NCBI RefSeq assembly: GCF_013364195.1
Contig: NZ_CP054918.1
Span: forward strand, 248,001 to 312,000
From: Streptomyces sp. NA04227
Lineage (GTDB): Bacteria; Actinomycetota; Actinomycetes; Streptomycetales; Streptomycetaceae
Direction of reading: 5' to 3'
Length of the DNA stretch: 64,000 nt
Under the pieces are notes generated by a model. The model made no database searches, had not been told where the DNA came from, and saw nothing but the letters and a program-made list of their open reading frames with translations. This document shows, piece by piece, positions 1-12,000 of the stretch (position 1 is the first letter of the stretch; the number at the start of each line of letters is the position of its first letter). The translations under genes and the position numbers were made by a program.

Positions 1-3000
1 CCGTGGCCGAGGACGGTGGCGACGTTGGCGCGCACCAGCTCCATGAGCATGTGCTCGCGCTCGCTCTCCGGGAGCGCGGCGAGCTGCTGCGCGAGCGACG
101 CCGCGCCCTCGGCGACGGCCGCCGCCGCCACGGTGCGCCGGACCGGAGTACGGACAAGTCCCCTGAAGACACTGGGCAGTTCACCCGCCCTGGCCTTGGT
201 GCGCAGCCCGCCCAGGTCGAGCGGTACGGGTGCGATCAGCGCCTCGTCGTGGCGTACGGCGTCGTCGAAGAGCCGCAGGCCCTCCTCGTTGGACATGGGC
301 AGGAAGCCGGAGCGGGCGAGGCGGGCCAGGTCCGCCGCGTCGAGCCCGGCGGTCATGGCGCTGGACTCGGCCCAGTGCCCCCAGGCGAGCGAGAGTCCGG
401 GCAGGCCCGCGGCCCTGCGGTGGGCGGCCAGCGCGTCCAGGAAGGTGTTGCCCGCCGCGTAGTTGGCCTGCCCCGCGTTGCCGAGGACACCGGCCGCCGA
501 GGAGTACAGGACGAAGGCGGTCAGGTCCTTGTCGCGGGTCAACTCGTGCAGGTTGAGCGCCGCGTCGACCTTCGGCCGCAGGACGGCGCTCAGACGCTCG
601 GGGGTGAGTGCGCCGAGGACGCCGTCGTCCAGGACACCGGCGGTGTGCACGACGGCGCGCAGCGGGTGCGCGGCCGGGATCGCCGCAAGCACGTCGGCAA
701 GCCGGTCACGGTCGGCGGCGTCACAGGCCACGACCTCGGCCCGCGCACCCAACTCACACAGTTCCGCGACGAGTTCGGCCGCGCCCGGAGCGTCGGGGCC
801 ACGACGGCCCGCGAGCAGCAGATGACGTACGCCGTGCTCGGTCACCAGGTGCCGGGCGACCAGGGCACCGAGCGCGCCCGTACCACCGGTGACCAGGACG
901 GTGCCCTGTGCGTCCCAGCCCTGCGGCACCGTCAGCACGATCTTGCCGACGTGCTTGGCCTGCGACATGAACCGGAAGGCCTCACCGGCCCTGCGTACGT
1001 CCCAGGTGCGCACCGGGAGCGGGCTGAGCGCACCGGAACCGAAGAGACGGCCGAGTTCGGCGAGCATCTCGCCGATGCGGTCCGGACCGGCCTCCATCAG
1101 GTCGAAGGCGCGGTAGATGACGCCCGGGTGGGCGGTGGCGACCTGCTCGGGATCGCGGATGTCGGTCTTGCCCATCTCGACGAAGCGTCCGCCGCGCGGC
1201 AGCAACCGCAGGGAGGCATCGACGAGTTCACCGGCCAGGCAGTCCAGGACCACATCCATGCCATGGCCTTCGGTGGCGCCGAGGAAGCGCTCCTCGAAGG
1301 TGGACGACCGGGAGGAGCCGTAGTGCGCGCCCTCCAGGCCCATGCTCCGCAAGGTGTCCCACTTGCCCTCGCTGGCGGTGCCGAACACTTCGGCGCCCAG
1401 GTGGCGGGCGAGCTGGACGGCGGCCATGCCGACGCCTCCGGCCGCGGAGTGGACGAGCACCCGCTCGCCGGATCCGAGCCCGGCCAGGTCGACCAGGGCG
1501 TAGTAGGCGGTCAGGAACACCGCGGGTACCGAGGCGGCCTCTTCGAAGGACCACCCCTCGGGTATCCGGGTCACCATCCGGGCGTCCGCGACGGCGAGTT
1601 GGCCGAAGGAGTGCGGCACCATGCCCATCACACGGTCGCCGACGGCGAGTCCGGTGACGCCCTCACCGACCTCGGTGACCACGCCGGAGGCCTCGCTGCC
1701 GAGGACGATCTTGTCCGGGTACATGCCGAGGGCCATCAGCACATCGCGGAAGTTGAGGCCGGTGGCGCGTACGGAGATGCGTACCTCGCCCTCTGCCAGC
1801 GGTCGCGTGGCCTCCGGATGCGGTACAAGCGCCAGGCTCTCCAGCGTGCCGCCGCCCGTCGTGTCCAGGCGCCAGGTCTGACCGTCGGCGGGGACGGGCA
1901 GCAGTTCGGCGGCGCTGCTACGGGCGAGCCTCGGTGCGAGGAACCGGCCCTGCCGGACGGCGAGTTGGTCCTCGCCGGTGGCCACCGCGGTGATCACGGG
2001 CAGGAACCGGGTCCCGGCCTCGGCCCCGCCGTCGACGGTCGTACCGTCCTCGGCGGTGCCCGTGCCGGGCTCCGCGTCCACGAGCACGAACCGGCCCGGA
2101 TTCTCGGTCTGCGCGCTGCGCACCAGGCCCCACAGACCCGCGTGCACCAGGTCGGTCACGTCCTCGCCGTGCTGGGCGGCGACGGCGCCGTGGGTGAGGA
2201 CGACGAGCTTGGACTGCTCCAGGCGTTCGTCGGCCAGCCACTCCTGAAGCGTGGTGAGCAGGCGCGCGGTCTCGCCGCGCATCCTTTCGGCGGTCGGTTC
2301 GCCGGGCACGGCGGGCACGGGCAGCAGGACCGCCGCGGGTGCGGTCACGCCCTGGTCCAGCGCCGCCGAGAGTCCGGCGACGTCCGCGTGGACGGGCGAG
2401 TCCTCGCCGGTTCCGGGGTGCGCGTCCGGGCCCAACACCGCCCAGTCTCGGGCGGGTTCGTGGTCGGCGGACACCTGTGTCCAGTCCACGCGGAACAGCG
2501 CGTCGTTGCCGTCCGTACCGGCCGGACGCAGTTGGTCGGCGGGTACCGGCAGCAGGGTCAGCGAGTCGATCCGGGCCACCGGCAGTCCGGTGGTGTCGGC
2601 CAGGGTGACGGACACCGTGTCGCCGCCGACGCCGGTCATCCTGACCCGAAGGCCCGTCGCACCGTGCGCCTGCACGGTCAACCCGCCCCAGGCGAAGGGG
2701 AGTTTCACCTCGGCGCCCTCGCCCTGGCCAGGGACATCGAGCAGTACGGCGTGCAGGGCCGCGTCGAGCAGCGCCGGGTGCAGGCCGAACTCGCCCGCCT
2801 CCTCCTGCTGTTCGGGCGCGAGCGCCACCTCCGCGTACACCTGGTCGCCGTCGCGCCAGGCCGACTTGAGGCCCTGGAACGCCGGGCCGTAGCCGTATCC
2901 GGCCTCGGCAAGGTCCTCGTAGAAGCCGTCCAGGGCCACCGGTTCGGCTCCGGCGGGCGGCCACGCGGCAGTCAGAGGCTCGATCTCCGCCGCCAGCTCG

Positions 3001-6000
3001 GGGGTGAGGGTGCCGGTGGCGTGCCGGGTCCACTCCGCGTGGTCGTTCTCGGGCCGCGAATGGATGGTGACAGTACGGCTCTCGGAGTCGTCCGCCGCAC
3101 CGCTCACGGTGACCTGCAGTCGCACCGCACCCTGCTCGGGCAGTACCAGCGGCGCCTGAAGGGTGAGTTCCTCCAGCCGTCCGAAGCCCGCCTCTTCGCC
3201 TGCCCGCAGGGCGAGTTCGACGAAGGCGGTGCCGGGCAGCAGGACGTTCCCGGCGACCGTGTGGTCGGCCGCCCAGGAGACGGTGCCCGCGGCGAGGCGG
3301 CCGGTGAAGACGAGTCCGTCGCCCTCGGCGAGGTGGACGGCCGCGCCCAGCATCGGGTGCCCGGCCGCGCTCAGGCCGAGCCCGGAGGCGTCGGAGGCAC
3401 CGGCGACCGGGGTCAGCCAGTAGCGCTCGTGCTGGAAGGCGTACGTCGGAAGGTCCACGGCAGGTGATCCGTGGCCCGCGAACAGCGTGGACCAGTCGAC
3501 GTCGACGCCATGGGTCCATGCCTCGCCGAGCGCGGTCAGGAACGCCTCCGGCTCCGGGCGGTCCTTGCGCAGGGCCGGGACGAGCAGCCCGTCGAACTCC
3601 TCCGGCAGGCACTCCCGTGCCATGGCCGACAGCACGCCGTCGGGGCCGAGCTCCACGAACCGGGTCACGCCCTGGGCGGCCAGGTACGCGATGCCGTCGC
3701 CGAAGCGCACCGCGCGGCGCACATGCTCCACCCAGTACGCGGCGTCGAACTCGCGCACCTGCTCACCGGTCAGGTTCGACACCACCGGGACGGACGGCGC
3801 CCGGTACGTCAACTCGGCTGCCACCGCCTCGAATTCGGCGAGCATCGGCTCCATCAGCGGGGAGTGGAAGGCGTGCGAGACCCGCAGCCGCCTGGTCTTG
3901 CGGCCCTGCGACTCCAGACGGTCCGCGATGTCCAGTACGGCGGCTTCCTCACCCGAGATCACCACGGACTCGGGCCCGTTGACTGCCGCGAGGTCCACGC
4001 GGTCCGCCAACTCGGTGAGCAGCTCGCGGACTTCGGCCTCGGTGGCGCGCACGGACACCATCGCCCCGCCCTCGGGCAGCGCCTGCATCAGCCGTCCGCG
4101 CGCCGTGACGAGGCGGCAGGCGTCCGGCAGCGACAGGACGCCCGCCACATGGGCGGCGGCCAGTTCACCGATCGAGTGACCGGCCACGAAGTCCGGGCGC
4201 GGCCCGAGCGACTCCACGAGCCGGAACAGGGCCACCTCGACGGCGAAGAGCGCGGGCTGGGTCACCTCGGTCCGGTCCAGTTCCCCGCCCTCGGCCGCGA
4301 AGATCCGCTCCCGCAGACCCGCGCCGGGCTCGCTGCCCGACGCGGCGTCGAAGCAGGCGCACACCTCGTCGAAGGCGGCCGCGAACTCCGGCCGTGCCGC
4401 GTACAGTTCGCGCCCCATGCCCGCGCGCTGTGCGCCCTGGCCGGAGAACAGGAAGGCGAGGCGGCCCTCGGTGCTGTCGGTGTGGCCGCGGCGGACCGCG
4501 GGACCGTCCTGCCCGGCAGCGAGCGTGCGCAGCGCCGCCAGTTGGCTCTCCCGGCTGTCGGCCGTGACGACGGCGCGGTGCTCCAGCGCCGAGCGGTCGT
4601 GGACGAGCGCCGCGCCGATGGCGGTGAGCGGGACCTCCGGCCGTTGCTCGGCATAGGCGGCCAGGCGCTCGGCCTGGCCGCGCAGGGCCCGCTCGTTGCG
4701 CGCGGAGATCAGCCACGGAACAGGGCCGTCGTACGCACTGTCGGTGTGCGCCTCGGGCTCGGCCGGGGCCTCCTCCAGGACGACGTGCGCGTTGGTGCCG
4801 CTGATTCCGAAGGACGAGACGCCCGCACGGCGCGGGCGGCCGGTGTCCGGCCAGTCCCTGCGGGTGCCCAGGAGCCGGACCGCGCCGGACTCCCAGTCGA
4901 TCTCGGGCGAGGGGTTCTCGGCGTGCAGGGTGCTCGGCAGTACGCCGTGCCGCATGGCCTGCACCATCTTGATGACGCCCGCGACTCCGGCCGCCGCCTG
5001 GGCGTGGCCGATGTTCGACTTCAGCGAGCCGAGCCACAGCGGCTCGCCCTCGCCGCGCCCCTTGCCGTAGGTGGCGAGCAGGGCCTGGGCCTCGATCGGG
5101 TCGCCGAGGGTGGTGCCGGTGCCGTGTGCCTCCACCGCGTCCACCTCGCCCGTACCGAGCCCGGCGTTGGCCAGGGCCTGCCGGATGACACGCTGCTGGG
5201 CCGGGCCGTTGGGCGCCGTGAGCCCGTTGCTCGCCCCGTCCTGGTTGGTGGCCGAGCCGCGCAGCACCGCGAGGACACGGTGGCCCTTGCGGCGGGCCTC
5301 GGAGAGCCGTTCGAGCAGGACCAGGCCGACGCCCTCGGCCCAGCCGGTGCCGTCGGCGTCCGCGGCGAAGGACTTGCAGCGGCCGTCGGCGGCCATCCCG
5401 CGCTGGCGGCTGAACTCGACGAAGACGCCGGGCGTGGCCATGACGGCGACACCGCCCGCGAGCGCCATCGAGCACTCGCCCTGCCGCAGGGACTGCGCGG
5501 CCAGGTGCATGGCCACCAGCGAGGACGAGCAGGCCGTGTCGACGGTGACGGCCGGGCCCTCAAGGCCGAAGGCGTACGAGACCCGGCCCGAGACCACGCT
5601 GCCCTGGGTGCCGGTGAGCCCGTAGCCCTCGACGCGCTGGGCGTTCTCCTCGACGCGGAAGGCGTAGTCGTGGTGCATGGCGCCCGCGAAGACACCGGTG
5701 CGGCTGCCACGGACGGCGTCCAGGTCGAGTCCCGCGCGCTCGAAGAGCTCCCAGGCGGTCTCCAGGAGGAGCCGCTGCTGCGGGTCCATGGCGAGTGCCT
5801 CGCGCGGCGAGATGCCGAACAGCTCGGGGTCGAAGTCCCCGGCGCCGTAGAGGAATCCGCCCTCACTGGCGTAACTCGTGCCGAGCTTCGCGGGGTCCGG
5901 GTCGAAGAGGGTGTCCAGGTCCCAGCCGCGGTCCTCGGGGAACGCGGAGACCGCGTCACGGCCCTCGGCGACCAGGTCCCACAGGTCCTCGGGCGAGCCG

Positions 6001-6045
6001 ACCCCGCCGGGGTAGCGGCAGGCCATGGCGACGATCGCGATCGGT
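1..6045 (-). other. PKS module 2: KS, malonyl-type AT, DH, ER, KR, ACP (ACP cut by edge)
   Basis: Fully reducing module. The KS has [12 protein letters not shown] (Cys codon 5529-5531). The AT (about 4470-3560) has GHSIGE and HAFH, predicting malonyl-CoA. The DH (about 3410-2600) keeps [10 protein letters not shown] and HPALLDA. The ER (about 1890-950) shows [14 protein letters not shown] and the NADPH motif [12 protein letters not shown]. The KR (about 930-300) has GGTGALG, an LDD motif and QANYAAGN. The first ACP helix (ANVATVLGH) is reached at the window edge. Inferred outcome: addition of an unbranched, saturated two-carbon unit. Whether further modules follow in the same protein cannot be seen. 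Confidence 0.92.
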
Positions 6046-9000
6046 TCGTCGGCCGCGCCGGCGACCGGGGCGGCCTCGGGCGCGGCGGTGTCGGTCCCGG
6101 TGCCGAGGACCTCGCCGAGCAGGAACCGGGCCGCGGCGGCGATCGTCGGGTGGTCGAAGATCAGGGTCGCCGGGAGCCGGATGCCGGTGGCGGCGCCGAG
6201 CTGGTCGCGCAGCTCGACTGCGGTCAGCGAGTCGAAGCCGAGCGCCTTGAACGCCTTGTCCGGTTTGATGGCGGAGGGGTCCGCGTGGCCGAGGACGGCG
6301 GCGACCGCGCCCCGTACGACGTCGACGAGTTCACGTTCCTGCTCGGCCGCGTCCAGGCTCCCGAGCCTGCGCACGAGGGCGGACACCTCCGCCTCGGCGG
6401 CGCCCGCCGCGACGGCACGCCGTGCGGGCAGCCGGACCAGGGAACGGAAGAGGCCGGGCAGAAGTCCCGAGGCGGCGCGGCCGCGCAGGGTGGCGGCGTC
6501 GAGCCGGACGGGTACCAACAGGGCCTGTTCCGTGGTGCGCAGCGAGGCGTCGAGCAGGGCCAGACCGTGCTCGTTGCTGAGCGGCAGGATGCCCGCCCTG
6601 CTCATCCAGCCGAGGTCGCCGTCCGCCAGGTGCGCGAGCAGTCCGCTGGCCTCCTGCCACAGGCCCCAGGCGAGCGCCGTGGCGGGCAGTCCCTGGGCGT
6701 GCCTGCGGTGGGCGAGACCGTCCATGAAGGCGTTGGCGGCCGCGTAGTTGGCCTGTCCCGGGTTGCCGAAGACACTCGCGATGGAGGAGAACATCACGAA
6801 GGCGGTCAGGTCCCGGTCCCGGGTCAGCTCGTGCAAGTGCCAGGCGGCATCGGTCTTCGGCCGCAGTACGGCGTCGAGACGTTCGGGGGTGAGCGCGCCC
6901 ACGGTGCCGTCGTCCAGCACGCCCGCGGCGTGGAACACACCGGTCAGCGGGTGCCCCGGGTCGATGTCGGCCAGGAGCGCGGTGAGCTGGTCGCGGTCCG
7001 CGACGTCACAGGCGGCGACGTGTGCCCTGGCGCCCAACTCGGCCAGTTCGGCGACGAGTTCGGCGGCTCCGGGAGCGTCCGGGCCGCGCCGTCCGGTGAG
7101 CAGCAGGTGACGTACGCCGTGCTCGGTGACCAGGTGCCGGGCGACCAGGGCGCCGAGCGTGCCGGTGCCACCGGTGATCAGCACGGTTCCCTCGGGGTGC
7201 CACTGTGCACGCGACTCGCCCTGTCCGGCGCCCCGGGTGAGGCGCGGCACCAGCAACGAGCCGTCGCGTACGGCGAGTTGGGATTCGCCGGTGGTCATGG
7301 CGGAGACCAGGTCACCGCCGGTGGCGTCCCACGGGTCACGGTCCACGAGCACGAACCGGTCCCGGTTCTCGGACTGCGCCGAGCGCACGAGTCCCCACAG
7401 CGGAGCGTGCACCAGATCGGTGACGTCCTCGCCGGGGCGCACCGCCACGGCGCCCCGGGTGACCAGCATCAGCCGGGAACCGGCGAACCGGTCCTCGGCC
7501 AGCCAGTCCTGGACCAGTCGCAGGGCCCGCGCGGTCTCCGCCCTTGCGGCGACGGCCAGTTGACCCTCGTCGAGCGTGTCGTCGGGTTCGAAGGGGGCGA
7601 CGACGACGGACGGAACGGGCATCCCCTCGTCGACCGCCTCGGTGAGCGCACCGAGGTCCGGGAAGGCGCTGCCGCCCAGCTCGGCCCAGTCGGCCACCGC
7701 GACCTCGCCGCCCGCGGGCACGGGCGTCCAGTCGACCCGGTAGAGACTGTCTGCGGCGGCCCCCGCCCGCAGTTGCTCGGAGGCGAGCGGGCGCAGGACC
7801 AGGGACTTGGCGGAGGCGACCGCCCCGCCCTCGGTGTCGGTGACCGTCAGGGCCACCGTGTCGGTGCCCAGCGCGCTCATGTGCAGCCGCAGCGCCGAGG
7901 CGCCCACGGCGTGCAGGGTCAGCCCGCTCCAGACGAAAGGCAGCCGGACTCCGGCGTCCTCGCCACGGCCCGCGCGGATGAGCTGTTCGGCGTGCAGGGC
8001 CGCGTCGAGCAGCGCCGGGTGCAGGCCGAACTCGCCCGCCTCCTCCTGCTGTTCGGGCGCGAGCGCCACCTCCGCGTACACCTCGTCGCCGTCACGCCAG
8101 GCCGACTTCAGGCCCTGGAACACGGGGCCGTAGCCGTAGCCCGCTGCGGCTGCGCGGTCGTAGAAGCCGGTCAGGTCGATACGCTCCGCGCCGGACGGCG
8201 GCCACGCGATCGGCTCCTGAGCGGCCGCGGCTCCGGCGGGCGCGAGGAAGCCCTGCGCGTGCCGGACCCAGACCTCCGTCTGCTCGTCCGTGTCGGGCCG
8301 CGAGTGCACGGTGACCTCACGGCGTCCCGAGGCGTCCGCGGGTCCCACGCCGACCTGGATCTGTACAGCGCCCTGTTCGGGCAGCACCAGCGGCGCCTGG
8401 AGCGTGAGTTCCTCCAGGTGCCGGCAGCCCGCCTCGTCACCGGCCCGAACGGCCAGCTCCACAAAGGCGGTTCCGGGCAGCAGCACGGAGCCGAGGGCGC
8501 CGTGGTCGGCGAGCCAGGGATGCGTACGCAGCGAAAGCCGTCCCGTCAGCAGGAACCGGTCCCCGTCCGCGGCCCGCACAGCGGCACCGAGCAGCGGGTG
8601 CCCCACCTCGGTGAGGCCCGCCGCGCCCACATCGCCCGCGGCGGCATCCGGCAGGTCCAGCCAGTAGCGCTCGCGCTGGAACGGGTACGTGGGCAGTTCG
8701 GTCCCCAGCTCGCGTACCGGACGCGGCAGCAGCACGGCCCAGTCGACGGCCACGCCCCGGCTCCAGGCCTCGGCGAGGGACGTCAACACCCGTCGCAGAC
8801 CGCCTTCTTGGCGACGGAGCGTGCCCTGTGCGACGACCTCGGCACCGGCGTCGTCGGCCGTCTCCGATATGCCGTACGTCAGGACAGGGTGCGCACTCGA
8901 CTCCACGAACACGTCGAAACCGTCGGCGAGCAGAGCCCGTACGACCGGCTCGAAGCTCACCGGGCGACGGCAGTTCTCGTACCAGTACGCGGCATCCAAC

Positions 9001-12000
9001 TCGACGCCGGTCAACGCCTCACCCGTGACCGTCGAGTACAGCGGAACACTGCCCTCACGCGGCTCCACGAAGGACAACAGGTCAAGGATGCGGTCATGCA
9101 GCGGGTCGACCTGCGCGCAGTGCGAAGCGACCGTCGAGCCGATCACCTTCGCGCGGACTTCCTCCGCCTCCAGCTCCGCCACCAGCTCTTCCAGAGCCGG
9201 GACTTCACCGGCGACCGTCACCGAACGCGGACCGTTGTTCCCCGCGATCGACAACGCATCCCCGAACCGGGCGATACGCGCCTCAACTTCGGCCGCGGGC
9301 AACGACACCGAAGCCACGGCACCCTTGCCAACAAGCTCATCCGCGAAGAGCTGAGACCTCAGCACCACGATCCGCGCGGCGTCCTCCAGCGACAACGCAC
9401 CCGACACCGCAGCAGCCGCGATCTCACCCTGCGAATGCCCCACCACCGCATCCGGCTCGACACCCACCGACTGCCACACGTGAGCCAGCGACACCATCAC
9501 GGTGAAGAGAACCGGCTGAAGCACCTCGATGCGCTCCAGCGACGGCGCGTCCTCGGCGCCGCGCAGGACCGCCTCGACCGACCAGTCGACATACGCCTCC
9601 ACGGCGTCGGCCACCTCGGCGAACCGCTCCGCGAACACCGGGGAAGAGTCCAGGAGTTCGACCGCCATGCCCTCCCACTGCGAACCCTGCCCCGGGAACA
9701 CGAACACGGTCTTGTTCCGGGGGGCGGCGACGGCGCGTACGGCGGGGCGTTCGAGTCCGGCGAGGAGTTCGGTGTGCGAGTCGCCGATCACAACTGCCCG
9801 ATGCTCGAAGGCGGTTCGGGAGGTGGCCAGGGCGGCGGCGAGTCCGGCGGAGTCCGGCTGGGCGGCGGCGAAGGCGGCCAGGCGGTCGGACTGGTCGCGC
9901 AGGGCACTCTCGTTGCGGGCGGACAGCAGCCAGGGCAGCGGTCCGCGCTGGGGCGACGGCTCGGTGCGGGCGGCGGACTCGTCGTCCGTCGGTGCCTCTT
10001 CCAGAATCAGGTGGGCGTTGGTGCCGCTGATGCCGAAGGAGGAGACACCGGCCCGGCGCGGCCGCTCGCCGCGCGGCCAGGGCACGGGCTCGCCCAGGAG
10101 TTCCACGGCACCGGCGGACCAGTCGATGTGCGGGGAGGGCTCGGCCGCGTGGAGGGTGCGGGGCAGGCTCTCGTTGCGCAGGGCGAGGACCATCTTGATG
10201 ACGCCCGCGACTCCGGCAGCCTGCTGGGTGTGGCCGATGTTGGACTTCAGCGAGCCGAGGCGCAACGGGGCGCCCTCGCCGCGCTGTTGGCCGTAGGTGG
10301 CGAGCAGGGCGTGCGCCTCGATGGGGTCGCCGAGCCGGGTACCGGTGCCGTGCGCCTCCACCGCGTCGACGCTCTGCGCCGTGACTCCGGCGTTGGCCAG
10401 GGCCTGGCGGATGACGCGCTGCTGGGACGGGCCGTTGGGCGCGGTGAGGCCGTTGCTCGCCCCGTCCTGGTTGGTGGCCGAACCCCGGATGACGGCGAGC
10501 ACTTGGTGGCCGTTGCGGCGTGCGTCGGACAGCTTCTCCAGGACGAGGACGCCCGCGCCCTCGGACCAGCCGGTGCCGTCGGCGTCTGCGGAGAAGGACT
10601 TGCAGCGGCCGTCGGCGGACAGGGCGCGCTGGCGGGTGAGCTCGACGAAGATGCCGGGGGTGGGCATGACCGTCACACCACCGGCCAGCGCGAGCGTGCA
10701 CTCGCCCTGCCGCAGGGACTGCGCGGCCAGGTGCAGGGCGACCAGGGAGGCGGAGCAGGCGGTGTCCACGGTCAGCGCGGGCCCCACCAGACCGAGGGTG
10801 TAGGCGATCCGGCCGGAGGCGACGCTGGGCGTGCTGCCCGTCATCAGGTAGCCCTCGGTCGTCTCCGTGCCCTCGTGCAGACGCGGCCCGTAGTCCTGGA
10901 AGGTGGCGCCGACGAAGACACCGGTGCGGCTGCCCTTGAGTGCCACCGGGTCGATGCCCGCGCGCTCGACGGCCTCCCAGGAGGTCTCCAGGAGGAGCCG
11001 CTGCTGCGGGTCCATGGAGGTGGCCTCGCGCGGGGAGATCCCGAAGAAGGCCGGGTCGAAGCGGGTGGCATCGCTCAGGAAGCCGCCCTCGCGCACATAG
11101 TGCTTGCCGGGCTGCTTGCCCTCCGGGTCGTACAGCCCCGCCAGGTCCCAGCCGCGGTCCTCGGGGAAGGCACCGATGACGTCACGGCCCTCGGCGAGGA
11201 CCTGCCACAGCGCCTCGGGGGTGTCGACGTTCCCGGGGAAGCGGCAGCTCATCGCGACGACGGCGATCGGTTCGTCCGCGGCGCCCGCTCGCTCGGCGAC
11301 CGCGGTCGACTGGCCGCCGCCCAGGGCCAGTTCACGCAGGTAGGCGCCGAGTGCCAGCGGGGTCGGGTAGTCGAAGAGCAGGGTGCTCGGCAGGGCGAGG
11401 CCGGTGGCGAGGGTCAGGGCGTCGCGCAGTTCCACCGCGGTCCAGGAGTCGAAGGTCAGCTCCTGGAAGGTGCTGCGCGGATCGATCTCGTCGCTCGGGT
11501 CGAGCTGGAGCACGGCGGCGATGTGCTCGCGCAGCAGCCGCTGCACGGCACGTTCCTGCTCACTCGCGGACAGGCCGGTGAGGCGCTCGCGCAGGGCCGA
11601 TTCCGCGAGCTCCTCGGGGGCGGCGTCGTAGGCGGTGTCTGTGCCTGCGTCTGCGTCGGTGTGAGGTTCGGTCGCCGTGGGCGTGAGGGTGCGCGGTCCG
11701 CCGGTGGTGTCGATCCAGTGGCTGCGGCGTTGGAAGGCGTACGTGGGCAGTTCGACATGGCCGGGCCGGGCGCCGAGCAGCGTGTCCCAGTCGAGGGCGA
11801 TGCCGGTGGTGTGCATGCGGGCGAGGGCCGAGGTGAGCGCTTCGCTCTCGGGGAGGCGGGTGCCGCGCTGCACCGGTACAAAGACGGAGTGCGGGTCGGC
11901 GCAGTCGCGGCCCATGGACGACAGGGCGCCGTCCGGGCCGAGTTCGACGTAGCGGGTGACGCCCGCGGCTTCCAGGGCGGCGATGCCGTCGGCGAAACGT

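Larger units (their letters stand above)
6140..11275 (-). other. PKS module 1: KS, methylmalonyl-type AT, DH, KR, ACP
   Basis: The KS has an intact catalytic Cys ([12 protein letters not shown], codon 10755-10757). The AT (about 9725-8800) has GHSQGE and VASH, which by established AT fingerprints points to methylmalonyl-CoA. The DH (about 8645-7800) retains the [10 protein letters not shown] motif and HPALLDA. The KR (catalytic half about 7215-6690) has a GGTGTLG nucleotide motif, the Ser and Tyr of the active site (Tyr in QANYAAAN), and LDD in AAGVLDD, marking a B-type KR. There is no ER. The ACP serine is in [10 protein letters not shown] (codon 6228-6230). Inferred outcome: an alpha-methyl, alpha,beta-unsaturated unit, expected to be trans because B-type KR products are usually dehydrated to E alkenes. 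Confidence 0.92.

Noticed and set aside
3..3467. Plus-strand open frame of about 1,150 codons at the left edge
   Set aside because: Antisense register of PKS module 2 (AT to KR); the minus frame has clear DH, ER and KR motifs.
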